Below are positions 7,828 through 15,528 of a DNA stretch of 29,136 bases, piece after piece (position 1 is the first letter of the stretch; the number at the start of each line of letters is the position of its first letter). The notes under the pieces are model-generated. The model saw only the letters and a program-made list of their open reading frames with translations. It was not told the DNA's origin and ran no database searches. Source of the DNA: Urinicoccus timonensis (lineage in GTDB: Bacteria; Bacillota; Clostridia; Tissierellales; Peptoniphilaceae); assembly GCF_900232945.1 (NCBI RefSeq), contig NZ_OCTU01000001.1, forward strand, positions 340,476 to 369,611. The letters run 5' to 3'. A program made the translations under genes and the position numbers.

Positions 7828-8934
7828 CTATTGCTTTCCCACCAGGGCGTCGCAGATTTTTTTTGCTGCTTGTCCGTCCCCATAGGGGTTGACGGCCTTG
7901 GCCATGGCTTCATAGGCCTCCGGCTGGGTCAAGAGTTCTTGACAGGCTTGGTAGAGGCTTTCTTCTTCCGTTCCCACCAGGCGGGCTGTTCCAGCTTCTA
8001 CACCTTCTGGTCTTTCAGTTTCTCTACGGACCACCAAGACAGGTTTTCCCAGAGCTGGAGCCTCTTCTTGGATTCCTCCCGAGTCTGTTACCACAAAGTG
8101 GATCCGGCTCATAAGGTTGGTAAAGGGTAGGTAGTCCAAGGGCTCTGTACAGTGGATCCGGTCATGGCCCTTGAAATAGGGGTCTGAAAGTTCCCGGACC
8201 TTGGGGTTTTTATGTCTTGGAAAGACCACTTCCACCTGGGGATTTTCATCCACAATCCGGCGAATGGCTGAAAAGATATTCTTCATGGGCTGGCCGATGT
8301 TTTCCCTCCGGTGGGTGGTTAAGAGGATGACCTTCTTATTTTCATAGTCCAGACCATTTAAAAGACTTTCTTCAAACTGGTAGTCCTTTTGGACTGTGTA
8401 CTTTAAGGCATCAATAACGGTATTGCCCGTCAGGTAGATCCCTTTTGGGTCTACCCCTTCCCTTAAGAGGTTGTCTCGGTTCTTTTCCGTAGGGGTAAAG
8501 TGCCAGTGGCTCAAGACACTAACCAGGCGGCGGTTGGCTTCTTCCGGATAGGGAGAATAGAGGTTATTGGACCTTAGACCTGCTTCCACATGTCCCACCT
8601 TGACCTCTTGGTAAAAGGCCGCCAAGGCTCCGGAAAAGACCGTAGTGGTATCCCCTTGGATTAAAAGACAATCGGGTCTTTCCTTTTTAATAATCCCCTC
8701 CAGGCCCTCCAGGGCCCCAGTAGTGATATAGGTCAGACTTTGTCCGGCCTTGAAGATGTTTAAATCATAATCCGGTTGAATTTGAAAAATTTCCAAAACC
8801 TGGTCCAGCATTTCCCGGTGCTGGCCCGTTACGGCAATGACCGGGTCAAAGTCTGATCGTTTTTGCATTTCCTTGACAATAGGAGCCATTTTAATGGCTT
8901 CCGGTCTGGTTCCAAAGACAACTAAGACTTTCAT
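7828..8934 (-). CDS. wecB: UDP-N-acetylglucosamine 2-epimerase (non-hydrolysing)
   Basis: This 368-residue protein has the usual length. Family motifs are present: FGTRPEAIKMAPI at the N terminus, TGQHREML at 36-43, QGDTTT, HVEAGLRS, TTHRREN, VTDSGGIQEEAP and RRETERPE. It interconverts UDP-GlcNAc and UDP-ManNAc. ManNAc is then used for linkage units of wall teichoic acids or other surface polymers, so mnaA is an equally suitable name. The ATG is preceded by GAGGAGG and follows the wecA-like stop by 11 bases. With wecA and gtrA it forms a surface-polymer block at the end of the operon. Confidence 0.95.
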   Translation of the reverse strand: MKVLVVFGTRPEAIKMAPIVKEMQKRSDFDPVIAVTGQHREMLDQVLEIFQIQPDYDLNIFKAGQSLTYITTGALEGLEGIIKKERPDCLLIQGDTTTVFSGALAAFYQEVKVGHVEAGLRSNNLYSPYPEEANRRLVSVLSHWHFTPTEKNRDNLLREGVDPKGIYLTGNTVIDALKYTVQKDYQFEESLLNGLDYENKKVILLTTHRRENIGQPMKNIFSAIRRIVDENPQVEVVFPRHKNPKVRELSDPYFKGHDRIHCTEPLDYLPFTNLMSRIHFVVTDSGGIQEEAPALGKPVLVVRRETERPEGVEAGTARLVGTEEESLYQACQELLTQPEAYEAMAKAVNPYGDGQAAKKICDALVGKQ

Positions 8935-8945
8935 TCTAGCCTCCT

Positions 8946-9983
8946 CTATTCCTGGGTTCCCTTGTTACTGAACATGCCAAAAAGGCTGGCCAGCAAGAAA
9001 ACCAAAACAACAATAATTACACAAACCGTCAGGGCATCCTTGGCCGGTAGCTGGCTGACGATATTGGCCAAAACCCCAAATAAGATGCTGATTAAGTATA
9101 AGACAGCCACTGTTTCTCTTTGAGACAGGCCTTTGTTTAAGAGCCTATGGTGGAGGTGGCCCTTGTCAGCACTCATAATTCCCCTGCCTGAAATGGCCCT
9201 ACGCAACATGGCAAAGGTGGTGTCAAAAATCGGCACCCCTAGGATAATCACAGGAAGGAAGATGGCAATGGCTGCCACAGACTTCATAACCCCCTCAATG
9301 GAAATATAACTTAGGACAAAGCCCAGTAAGAGGGCCCCCGTATCCCCCATAAAAATCGAGGCTGGGTTGAAGTTGAAAAATAAAAATCCCAAGCAAGCTC
9401 CAGCCAAAACCGCTGCCACAATGACCACCTGGGTTTGTTGGTAGCGTTGGGCGATAAATAAAAGGGAGATGGCACTAATCATGGTGACTCCCGAAGCCAG
9501 GCCGTCTAAGCCGTCTATGAGGTTGATACTGTTGGTAATTCCCGCCACCCAAAAGATGGTCAGGGGAATACCTAAATAGCCCAGGTAAACCAACTCATGA
9601 CCCGGGGTGGGGTTGGTAAAAAACTCAATGGAGGACCCGCCCCAAACCAGGCAAAGGGCTGCCAGAGCTTGAAAAATCAACTTGCCCCGAGGGGTCAATC
9701 CCTTGGTGTCGTCAATAAAGCCCGATAGGACGATGACGCTGGCCCCTACTAAAAGGCCAATGGATTCCCGGTTCAGGGGACAGTAGACCAGAATTCCCAG
9801 TAAAAAAGCCAGGTAGATGGCAATTCCCCCAATCCGGGGGATGGGCTTTTTGTGGACCCGTCTGGCATCCTTGGGCACATCCATCCAATCCATTTTCAAG
9901 CAGAGCCTCCGAACAAAGGGTGTCAAGATAAAGCTCACCAACCCTGCTAGAAAAAAGCTCTTAATTGTTAGCATATCTACCAT
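8946..9983 (-). CDS. Undecaprenyl-phosphate GlcNAc-1-phosphate transferase (WecA/TagO-like)
   Basis: This 345-residue polytopic membrane enzyme of the MraY/WecA/TagO superfamily should start a lipid-linked surface polymer by moving GlcNAc-1-P from UDP-GlcNAc to undecaprenyl phosphate. Visible motifs are RRVHKKPIPRIGG near the N terminus, GFIDDTKGL with the Asp pair that binds magnesium, NLIDGLDGLASG, NFNPASIFMGDTGALLLG, and the late GHLHHRLL, which separates WecA/TagO types from MraY. The start is either the ATG at 9983 or the in-frame ATG at 9974; the site GAGATGG fits the second slightly better. It lies three bases after the upp stop. The epimerase that follows would supply UDP-ManNAc for the next step, as in teichoic acid linkage-unit synthesis. 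Confidence 0.92.
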   Translation of the reverse strand: MVDMLTIKSFFLAGLVSFILTPFVRRLCLKMDWMDVPKDARRVHKKPIPRIGGIAIYLAFLLGILVYCPLNRESIGLLVGASVIVLSGFIDDTKGLTPRGKLIFQALAALCLVWGGSSIEFFTNPTPGHELVYLGYLGIPLTIFWVAGITNSINLIDGLDGLASGVTMISAISLLFIAQRYQQTQVVIVAAVLAGACLGFLFFNFNPASIFMGDTGALLLGFVLSYISIEGVMKSVAAIAIFLPVIILGVPIFDTTFAMLRRAISGRGIMSADKGHLHHRLLNKGLSQRETVAVLYLISILFGVLANIVSQLPAKDALTVCVIIVVLVFLLASLFGMFSNKGTQE

Positions 9984-9986
9984 CTC

Positions 9987-10616
9987 TTACTTGGTACCAA
10001 ACAAGCGGTCCCCAGCATCTCCTAGGCCTGGTAAGATATAGCCATGGTCATTTAATTGCCGGTCCAAGTGGCCCAGGTAGAGGTCAATATCTGGATGGGC
10101 TTTTTGGAAGGCCTCTACCCCTTCTGGGGCACCAATCAAACATACGGCTTGGATGTGGTCGGCTCCCCTTTCCTTTAGGAGGGTGGCTGCATCCGTCAAG
10201 CTGCCTCCTGTAGCCAACATGGGGTCTAGGAGGATGACTTGTCGATTTTTCAATTCTCCCGGCATCTTACAATAGTATTCCACAGGTTTTAAGCTTTCAG
10301 GATCCCGGTAAAGACCAATGTGACCCACCCGGGCTCCAGGCATCAATTGGGAAAATCCGTCTACCATGCCCAAACCTGCCCTTAAAATGGGGACTAAAAC
10401 TACCTTTTTCCCAGAAATTTCTACTCCAGTGGTTTTTTCCATGGGGGTTTCTACTTCAATTTCCCTAGTTTGCAGGGTCCGGGTGACCTCATACCCCATC
10501 AAGGTAGCAACTTCTGTAGCCAATTGACGGAACTGCATACTGGTTGTATCGGTCTTTCGCATCAAGGTGATCTTGTGTTGAATTAATGGATGGTCTGTAA
10601 TAATGAGTTTACTCAT
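9987..10616 (-). CDS. upp: Uracil phosphoribosyltransferase
   Basis: This 209-residue enzyme makes UMP from uracil and PRPP. It has the family's normal length, the PRPP-binding loop [14 protein letters not shown] from residue 131, and the [14 protein letters not shown] motif around 74-87. The C-terminal uracil-binding [18 protein letters not shown] is complete. The ATG overlaps the end of rpiB by eight bases and is preceded by GGGGAGAAAG. The divergent uracil permease at 12746 would supply the substrate. The order sua5-ywlE-rpiB-upp resembles the ywlC...upp neighbourhood of Bacillus subtilis, though shortened. Confidence 0.97.
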   Translation of the reverse strand: MSKLIITDHPLIQHKITLMRKTDTTSMQFRQLATEVATLMGYEVTRTLQTREIEVETPMEKTTGVEISGKKVVLVPILRAGLGMVDGFSQLMPGARVGHIGLYRDPESLKPVEYYCKMPGELKNRQVILLDPMLATGGSLTDAATLLKERGADHIQAVCLIGAPEGVEAFQKAHPDIDLYLGHLDRQLNDHGYILPGLGDAGDRLFGTK

Positions 10617-11067
10617 GGCTTTCTCCCCTATCTTTTTCTTCTATTTCTAATTGGCCAACCCGTCTTTGGTGGCGGCCTCCTTCAAATTCTGTTTCCAAAA
10701 AAACCTTCAGACATTTTTTTGCCATATCTAAGCCAATAAACCGGCCCCCCATGGCAATGACATTGCAGTTGTTGTGTCGGCGGCTCATTTCCGCTGAATA
10801 GGGATCATGGGCCCGGACACAACGGGCTCCCTTGACCTTGTTGGCTGCAATGGAAATCCCAATACCGCTGCCACAGACACAAAGGCCAAAGTCTGCTTCC
10901 TTCTTGGCTACCTTTTCAGCTACTGCTTGTCCGTATTGAGGATAATCCACACTTTCATGTCCATGGGTCCCCAGGTCCAAAACCTGGTATCCCTCTTCTT
11001 TTAAATAGGCCACCAGTTGGTCTTTTAAGTCCACGCCACCGTGGTCTGCTCCACAAGCTATTTGCAT
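10609..11067 (-). CDS. rpiB: Ribose-5-phosphate isomerase B
   Basis: This 152-residue protein of the RpiB/LacAB family interconverts ribose 5-phosphate and ribulose 5-phosphate in the pentose phosphate pathway. It shows ACGADHGG at 4-11, the catalytic Cys 65 in [13 protein letters not shown], and the ring-opening His 98 in [15 protein letters not shown]. Active-site residues are those of RpiB, and no galactose-6-phosphate isomerase partner is nearby, so RpiB is preferred to LacA/LacB. The ATG follows GGAGGG and begins one base after the upstream phosphatase stop. It overlaps upp downstream. The link with upp makes sense because ribose 5-phosphate feeds PRPP. Confidence 0.95.
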   Translation of the reverse strand: MQIACGADHGGVDLKDQLVAYLKEEGYQVLDLGTHGHESVDYPQYGQAVAEKVAKKEADFGLCVCGSGIGISIAANKVKGARCVRAHDPYSAEMSRRHNNCNVIAMGGRFIGLDMAKKCLKVFLETEFEGGRHQRRVGQLEIEEKDRGESHE

Positions 11068-11068
11068 T

Positions 11069-11482
11069 TTATCCCTCCAAAGTCTCCATCATTAAATGGA
11101 TGTTTTTCTTTAATAGATCATAAGTAATTTGGTAGATAATTTCATCCCCACCATAGGGGTCAGGGATTTCGCTACCTCCATGGTCCCAAAAAGTAAAGAC
11201 CTTGTCCCTGCAAAGGTCCCTTAACTGACCTTGGATGTCCCGGGTCATGGGCACAATCCAGTCTGCCCAGGCCAGGTCTTCTTCCTGCAAGGTCTGACTT
11301 AAATGGGTCTGGCCGTCAATTCCTTCTCGGCCCAAGACCTCCAAGGATTTTTGACTCATCGTTCCCCCGGACCCATAGAGGCCCCGAGAGCGAAAATTGG
11401 CCTTGGCAAAGGCCGCCTGGCTATAGTATTGGGCCATGGGGCTCCGACAAGTATTTCCTGCACAAATATATAGGATATTCAA
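11069..11482 (-). CDS. ywlE: Low-molecular-weight phosphatase, probably protein-arginine phosphatase YwlE
   Basis: This 137-residue protein starts with the P-loop CAGNTCRSP: nucleophile Cys 7, Thr 11, Cys 12 and Arg 13. The general-acid Asp 108 is in DPYGG. In the family, Thr at the position after Asn marks arginine phosphatases such as YwlE, whereas tyrosine phosphatases usually carry Ile there, so an arginine phosphatase is preferred. Such enzymes reverse McsB-type protein arginine phosphorylation that tags proteins for ClpCP. No mcsB is in this window. The start codon is TTG at 11480-11482, overlapping the sua5 TGA as TTGA, so translation is probably coupled. The ribosome site is weak (AGG). 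Confidence 0.88.
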   Translation of the reverse strand: MNILYICAGNTCRSPMAQYYSQAAFAKANFRSRGLYGSGGTMSQKSLEVLGREGIDGQTHLSQTLQEEDLAWADWIVPMTRDIQGQLRDLCRDKVFTFWDHGGSEIPDPYGGDEIIYQITYDLLKKNIHLMMETLEG

Positions 11483-12534
11483 AGACCTAAAACCACCTTT
11501 CCCCCACAGGCCTTTAAGAGACGGTTCATGATTCCCTGGCCCATTCCCTGGAAGGAAAAACCTTCCACAAAGATTAGGTCCACGTCCTCCTCGTCACATT
11601 CTCTCAAGGAGTTAAAAATATTGTGGGCAATTTCTTCCATATGTTCTCTAGACCCCATATTAATTAAGAGGTAGGGTTTCTCGGTATAGAGGTCCATGGT
11701 TTCCTCCGTGGCCAAAACAGCAATCTTCTTGTTGGGATTTTCCTTAATCCGCTTGTTGACTTCCTTGGCTACATTGGTCAAATTCCCGGCAAAGAGCAGG
11801 CAGTCTGCCTTGGGAGCATAGTGTTTGTACTTTTGCCCCGGACTCTTGGGATGGAGGACTTCCTTGGGCTTGCCCCCTAGAAGGGCTGGATCCACATCTA
11901 CATCCCCCAAGAGCTCCTTTAAATCCTCCAGGGTCACACCACCGGGCCGCAAGAGCATGGGTGGGTCCACCGTCATATCCAAAACCGTGGACTCAATCCC
12001 CACCTGGGTTGACCCTCCATCGACAATAAGCTCAATCTTCCCGGCCATATCTTCCAGGACATGGGCCGCCTTGGTAGGAGAGGGCCTGCCAGATGTATTG
12101 GCCGAAGGAGCCGCAATGGGCACTCCTGAAGCTTCAATCAAGGCTCGGGCAAAGGGATCTGAGGGCATCCGGATGGCCACAGTATCCAAACCTGCACAGA
12201 CCTTGTCTGGAATCAGGTCTTTCTTGTAAAAGATCATGGTCAAGGGGCCCGGCCAAAACATATCCATACAATCTTTGGCTTCTTTGGGAATCTCCCGGAC
12301 CAAGTCCTCCAGCATTTTCTGGTTGGATATATGTAAAATCATAGGGTTATCGCTGGGTCGCCCCTTGGCTTCATAAATTTTAGCCACAGCCTTGGGATCC
12401 AAACCGTTGGCCCCTAGGCCATAAACTGTTTCTGTTGGAAAGGCCACCAGGCCTCCATTTTTTATAATCATAGCCCCTTTCCCAATGACCTCTGGGTCTG
12501 TGGGGCTTTTTAATTGCAGTACTTCTGTCTCCAT
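11479..12534 (-). CDS. ywlC: Threonylcarbamoyl-AMP synthase (Sua5/YwlC)
   Basis: The first ~200 residues form the YrdC-type domain (AFPTETVYGLGANG, KGRPSDNPMILH, APSANTSGRPSPT). The C-terminal ~110 residues are the extra Sua5 domain after the SPGQKYKHYAPKA linker, so this is the long Sua5 form. It makes threonylcarbamoyl-AMP from Thr, bicarbonate and ATP for t6A37 modification of ANN-reading tRNAs. The start is set at ATG 12532-12534: GGAGGGAG lies 9-12 bases before it, while the TTG at 12543 abuts the same site too closely. It heads a seven-gene operon from a good promoter at 12569-12597. Confidence 0.95.
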   Translation of the reverse strand: METEVLQLKSPTDPEVIGKGAMIIKNGGLVAFPTETVYGLGANGLDPKAVAKIYEAKGRPSDNPMILHISNQKMLEDLVREIPKEAKDCMDMFWPGPLTMIFYKKDLIPDKVCAGLDTVAIRMPSDPFARALIEASGVPIAAPSANTSGRPSPTKAAHVLEDMAGKIELIVDGGSTQVGIESTVLDMTVDPPMLLRPGGVTLEDLKELLGDVDVDPALLGGKPKEVLHPKSPGQKYKHYAPKADCLLFAGNLTNVAKEVNKRIKENPNKKIAVLATEETMDLYTEKPYLLINMGSREHMEEIAHNIFNSLRECDEEDVDLIFVEGFSFQGMGQGIMNRLLKACGGKVVLGL

Positions 12535-12568
12535 GGTATTCAACTCCCTCCATGTTTACACTCTTTTT

Positions 12569-12597
12569 ATTATACCAAGAAACCGTCGGAACAACAA
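12569..12597 (-). promoter_or_regulatory. Promoter of the sua5-ywlE-rpiB-upp-wecA-wecB-gtrA operon
   Basis: Minus-strand TTGTTG (12592-12597) is followed after 17 bases by a perfect TATAAT (12569-12574) with an upstream TGG extended element. The leader to the ATG is about 30 bases. Confidence 0.72.
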
Positions 12598-12648
12598 GAA
12601 ATATGACCTTCTTGTAAAAGGCCAAATAGGCTCTTTGTCTCAGACTTA

Positions 12649-12677
12649 TTGAAAAGCCCCAGTAAATATGTTAGTAT
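12649..12677 (+). promoter_or_regulatory. Promoter of the uracil permease gene
   Basis: TTGAAA (12649-12654) is followed after 17 bases by TAGTAT (12672-12677), with TGT just ahead of the -10. It is divergent from the sua5 promoter; the two -35 boxes lie about 50 bases apart. Confidence 0.6.
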
Positions 12678-12688
12678 TTTTTTGTTAT

Positions 12689-12713
12689 GGGAAGGCCCTA
12701 AAAGGCCCTTCCC
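12689..12713 (+). other. GC-rich hairpin in the uracil permease leader
   Basis: GGGAAGG...CCTTCCC with further CC/GG pairs around a CTAAAA loop sits about 10 bases after the expected transcription start and 33 bases before the ATG. It is not followed by a convincing T-tract, so it is not a clear terminator. It could stabilise the mRNA or be part of a uracil-responsive leader. I do not see a convincing PyrR-binding motif. Confidence 0.4.
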
Positions 12714-12745
12714 CGTTCTTAAATTTCTATCCAGGAAGGTGAATT

Positions 12746-14029
12746 ATGCAATCAAATCTCTTGTACAATGTCGACCAAAGGCCCCCCTTGGGTAAGTCCA
12801 TCCTATTGAGCTTCCAACACGTCTTTGCCATGTTTGGAGCCACAATCCTCGTTCCCCTAGTGGTGGGCCTACCAGTTTCCGCAGCTCTTTTTTGCAGCGG
12901 CCTGGGAACCCTCATCTACCAAGTCCTAACCCGGTTCAAGGTTCCTGTCTACCTGGGTTCTTCCTTCGCCTACATTGCCGCCATGCAATATGCCATGAAG
13001 GCCATGGGAGGGTCTGTTGATGCCTCTCAAACAGGTATCATCCTCATCGGTTGTATCTACCTCTTGGTGGCTTTTATCCTCCACTTCACTGGTACAGGTT
13101 GGCTGGACAAGCTTCTGCCCCCTATTGTCATTGGTCCCATGATCATCGTCATTGGCCTAGGCCTCTCTCCTACAGCTGTCAAGCAAGCTGGCTTTATCGC
13201 CGGCGGAGACCCTATCCACATGCTAGTGGCTGTCGTTACCTTTTTGGTTACAGGCTTTGTTTCCACCAAGGCCAAGGGGGTCTTTAAAATCATCCCCTTC
13301 CTTATAGGAATATGCTTTGGCTATCTTTTCTCCATGGTCTTAGACCTGGTGGACTATTCCGGCATCATAGAAACCTTCCAAAAGGGCATCTTCCACCTAC
13401 CGGACTTCTACCTCCCCTTTGAAACCCGTCACTTTAACCGCTACAACTTTTACTTTGGCCCTGAGGCCCTGGCCATTCTTCCTGTGGCCTTTGTGACCCT
13501 GTCTGAACACATTGGCGACCACACGGTCCTAAGTAAGATTTGTGGCCGCAACTTTTTAAAAGACCCCGGCCTGTCCAAGACCATTGCCGGTGATGGGTTG
13601 GCAACAGCTGTCTCGGCCTTTTTGGGAGGTCCAGCCAACACCACCTATGGAGAAAACACCGGAGTTGTTTCCCTAACTGGAGTGGCTTCCACCAGCGTTA
13701 TTTCAGGGGCTGCCATTATTGCCATCATCCTGAGTTTCTTTGCCCCAGTCCAAGCCGTCATCATGTCCATCCCTGAACCCGTCTTAGGGGGAATGAGCCT
13801 CCTCCTCTACGGAGCCATTGCCTCCAACGGACTCAGAGTCCTCATTGACAACCAGGTAGACTTTTCTTCCCAAAGAAACCTCATCATCGCCTCAGCCATG
13901 ATGGTCTTGGGTCTTGGGGGTGCCGTCTACCCCATCAGTAAGCTGGCCAACCTTTCCGGTACAGCCCTGTCTGCCGTCGTAGGTATCTTGTTAAACTTGA
14001 TCCTGCCCAAGGATGCCAAGGCAAAATAA
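12746..14029 (+). CDS. uraA: Uracil permease (NCS2 family)
   Basis: This 427-residue transporter has about 12-14 membrane spans and NCS2 motifs: LPPIVIGPMIIVIGLGL, ALAILPVAFVTLSEHIGDH with the proton/substrate-linked Glu and His, and the signature GGPANTTYGENTGVVSLTG. These match uracil/H+ symporters (UraA/PyrP) rather than xanthine or urate carriers. The N terminus (NVDQRPPLGKSILLSFQHVFAMFGATILVP) is also typical. The ATG follows GGAAGGTG. It is transcribed alone, ends in a strong terminator, and stands divergent to the operon containing upp, with which it forms a uracil import and salvage pair. Confidence 0.95.
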   Translation: MQSNLLYNVDQRPPLGKSILLSFQHVFAMFGATILVPLVVGLPVSAALFCSGLGTLIYQVLTRFKVPVYLGSSFAYIAAMQYAMKAMGGSVDASQTGIILIGCIYLLVAFILHFTGTGWLDKLLPPIVIGPMIIVIGLGLSPTAVKQAGFIAGGDPIHMLVAVVTFLVTGFVSTKAKGVFKIIPFLIGICFGYLFSMVLDLVDYSGIIETFQKGIFHLPDFYLPFETRHFNRYNFYFGPEALAILPVAFVTLSEHIGDHTVLSKICGRNFLKDPGLSKTIAGDGLATAVSAFLGGPANTTYGENTGVVSLTGVASTSVISGAAIIAIILSFFAPVQAVIMSIPEPVLGGMSLLLYGAIASNGLRVLIDNQVDFSSQRNLIIASAMMVLGLGGAVYPISKLANLSGTALSAVVGILLNLILPKDAKAK

Positions 14030-14037
14030 AATCCTTT

Positions 14038-14074
14038 AACTCTCCTGGAGATAAGCCAGGAGAGTTTTTCTTTT
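14038..14074 (+). terminator. Rho-independent terminator after uraA
   Basis: An 11-bp stem AACTCTCCTGG / CCAGGAGAGTT with a 7-base loop is followed by TTTTTCTTTT, eight bases after the stop codon. Confidence 0.93.
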
Positions 14075-14087
14075 CCCCTGCCTATGC

Positions 14088-14093
14088 TATACT
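14088..14093 (+). promoter_or_regulatory. Extended -10 promoter of the rhodanese-lipoprotein pair
   Basis: TATGCTATACT contains TATACT with the TGn extension. The -35 region is a poor T-rich stretch overlapping the preceding terminator. The leader to the ATG at 14134 is about 35 bases. Confidence 0.5.
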
Positions 14094-14133
14094 AGAGATA
14101 AGAAAAACACTTTAATACCATAAAGGAGGATTT

Positions 14134-14448
14134 ATGCGGATCACTTTTGCCCAAGGCTTAAAAAAATTTAAAGGACCTCCGGGTCAAACCCGGATTATTG
14201 ACGTCCGAGAAAAAGATGAATTTCAAGAAGGCCACCTGCCCCAAGCGGAGCTTTACCCCCTGACATCCTTTGTCCAAAGTGTCCAGGATGGAGCCTTTGA
14301 AAAGGACCAGGTCCTCTTGGTCTACTGCCGGTCCGGAGCCCGGTCCGGCCAAGCCTGTGACTACTTACGGTCCCAAGGCTACCAGCAAGCCTATAATATA
14401 GGGGGCGTCCTGGACTATAAAGACGAGTTCGGTCCCCTGGAAAAATAA
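14134..14448 (+). CDS. Single-domain rhodanese-like protein
   Basis: This 104-residue cytoplasmic protein is one rhodanese domain. It has IIDVREKDEFQEGHLPQA at 21-38 and the active-site loop YCRSGARSGQA with Cys 65, which can carry a persulfide. The short CRSGAR loop fits sulfurtransferases of the PspE/GlpE kind rather than phosphatases. It could move sulfane sulfur, but the acceptor is unknown. The ATG follows AAAGGAGG, and the SLH lipoprotein starts 12 bases after its stop, so both share a transcript. No signal peptide is seen, so protein and neighbour act on different sides of the membrane. Confidence 0.88.
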   Translation: MRITFAQGLKKFKGPPGQTRIIDVREKDEFQEGHLPQAELYPLTSFVQSVQDGAFEKDQVLLVYCRSGARSGQACDYLRSQGYQQAYNIGGVLDYKDEFGPLEK

Positions 14449-14460
14449 AAGGAGCTAGTT

Positions 14461-15450
14461 ATGAAAAAATTTTCTTTCGTTTTTTGTCTAATTCTCTTCC
14501 TTGTAGCCTGCCGGCCCTCCACCAGCCAAGCCGAGGCTTACACACTTGATTTTCAAAAGGCCCCCTACTCTTTTGAAAATCTAAGTATTTACACCTATGA
14601 TGACCAGGTAGAAAAAACCCTACTTCACAAGGCAAGTCCCCAGGAAAAAAAGCAAATCACCTACCTCTTGTCCTTCCTAAAAGAAGTCGGTCCTGAAGAA
14701 GCCTTAGCCTCTACGCCAGATGAAGAAACTTTATTGCTGGAATTTACAGGAAAAGATGGCCCAGCTCAACTCTTCCTCTACGATGACAAGCCCCTCTTGG
14801 AAGACAATCTTTATCACTACACCTTCTACAAGGATAAAGAGACCCGGGTTTTCACCTCTGACAAAGACCTCATCGCCTTCATCCGAAGAGTCATCGGAAA
14901 GGAAATCCGCTCTTCCTATTCCGACTGCCAAGGTCATTGGGCCAACAAGTACATTGCCCAAGTAGAAAAGAAAGCCTTGATGCCAGAGAAAGATTCCAGT
15001 CAGTTTTTCCCAAACCGTCCCCTAAGTCGGGTAGACCTGGTCCAAAGTCTTTATAACCACGCCAAAATTTCTGGTCTGGACTTGGAAATAAATAGCCCTA
15101 AAAAATTTACCGATGTCTCCTCGGAAGATTCCTATAAAGAAGCTTTAGACTGGGCTGTTTGCCATAATCTTGTTGCCGGCTACCCCGATGGAGCCTTCCA
15201 TGGTCAAGACCCCATCAGCCGGGAAGAATTGGCCCAAATCCTCTACCAGTATACAGACCTCTTAGGCAACCTCCACCAAGATAAAAAAGCCAAAGCCTAC
15301 CAGGATGAAAATGACATTAGTCCTTGGGCCCGTAAAGCCGTCCATGTCATGCGTTTGGAAGGCTACATGGTGGGAGACCTAAACAACTTCTTCCACCCCC
15401 AAGCCCCTATTAGCCGGGGAGAATGGGCAAAAATTTTAGCTGACTTATAA
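14461..15450 (+). CDS. SLH-domain lipoprotein
   Basis: The 329-residue protein begins with a lipoprotein signal whose lipobox LVAC puts the lipidated Cys at 17. Residues ~25-150 are an unassigned domain rich in acidic residues. Three S-layer-homology repeats follow: ~156-200 (CQGHWANKYIAQVEKKALM), ~214-268 (FTDVSSEDSYKEALDWAV, then GYPDGAFHGQDPISREELAQ) and ~279-329 (AYQDENDISPWARKAV, then ISRGEWAKIL). SLH repeats bind pyruvylated cell-wall polysaccharide, so a protein with both a lipid anchor and SLH repeats could bridge membrane and wall. The start ATG follows AAAGGAG. It is co-transcribed with the rhodanese. Function beyond attachment is unknown. Confidence 0.88.
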   Translation: MKKFSFVFCLILFLVACRPSTSQAEAYTLDFQKAPYSFENLSIYTYDDQVEKTLLHKASPQEKKQITYLLSFLKEVGPEEALASTPDEETLLLEFTGKDGPAQLFLYDDKPLLEDNLYHYTFYKDKETRVFTSDKDLIAFIRRVIGKEIRSSYSDCQGHWANKYIAQVEKKALMPEKDSSQFFPNRPLSRVDLVQSLYNHAKISGLDLEINSPKKFTDVSSEDSYKEALDWAVCHNLVAGYPDGAFHGQDPISREELAQILYQYTDLLGNLHQDKKAKAYQDENDISPWARKAVHVMRLEGYMVGDLNNFFHPQAPISRGEWAKILADL

Positions 15451-15453
15451 GAC

Positions 15454-15497
15454 AAAAAGCTTGCCGAAAGGGTTCTTCCCTTCAGCAAGCTTTTTTT
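15454..15497. terminator. Bidirectional terminator between SLH lipoprotein and LRR gene
   Basis: AAAAAGCTTGC ... GCAAGCTTTTTTT forms a long stem with an inner GGG/CCC helix and small internal loop. T-runs occur on both strands, which suits the converging genes on either side. Confidence 0.88.
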
Positions 15498-15528
15498 ATG
15501 CTTTACTCAATAACTTATGAATAAAAGT

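Noticed and set aside
11825..12229. 134-codon plus-strand open frame opposite sua5
   Set aside because: It mirrors the YrdC-domain coding sequence, and its composition (Ser/Pro/Thr-rich) is typical of antisense shadow frames.
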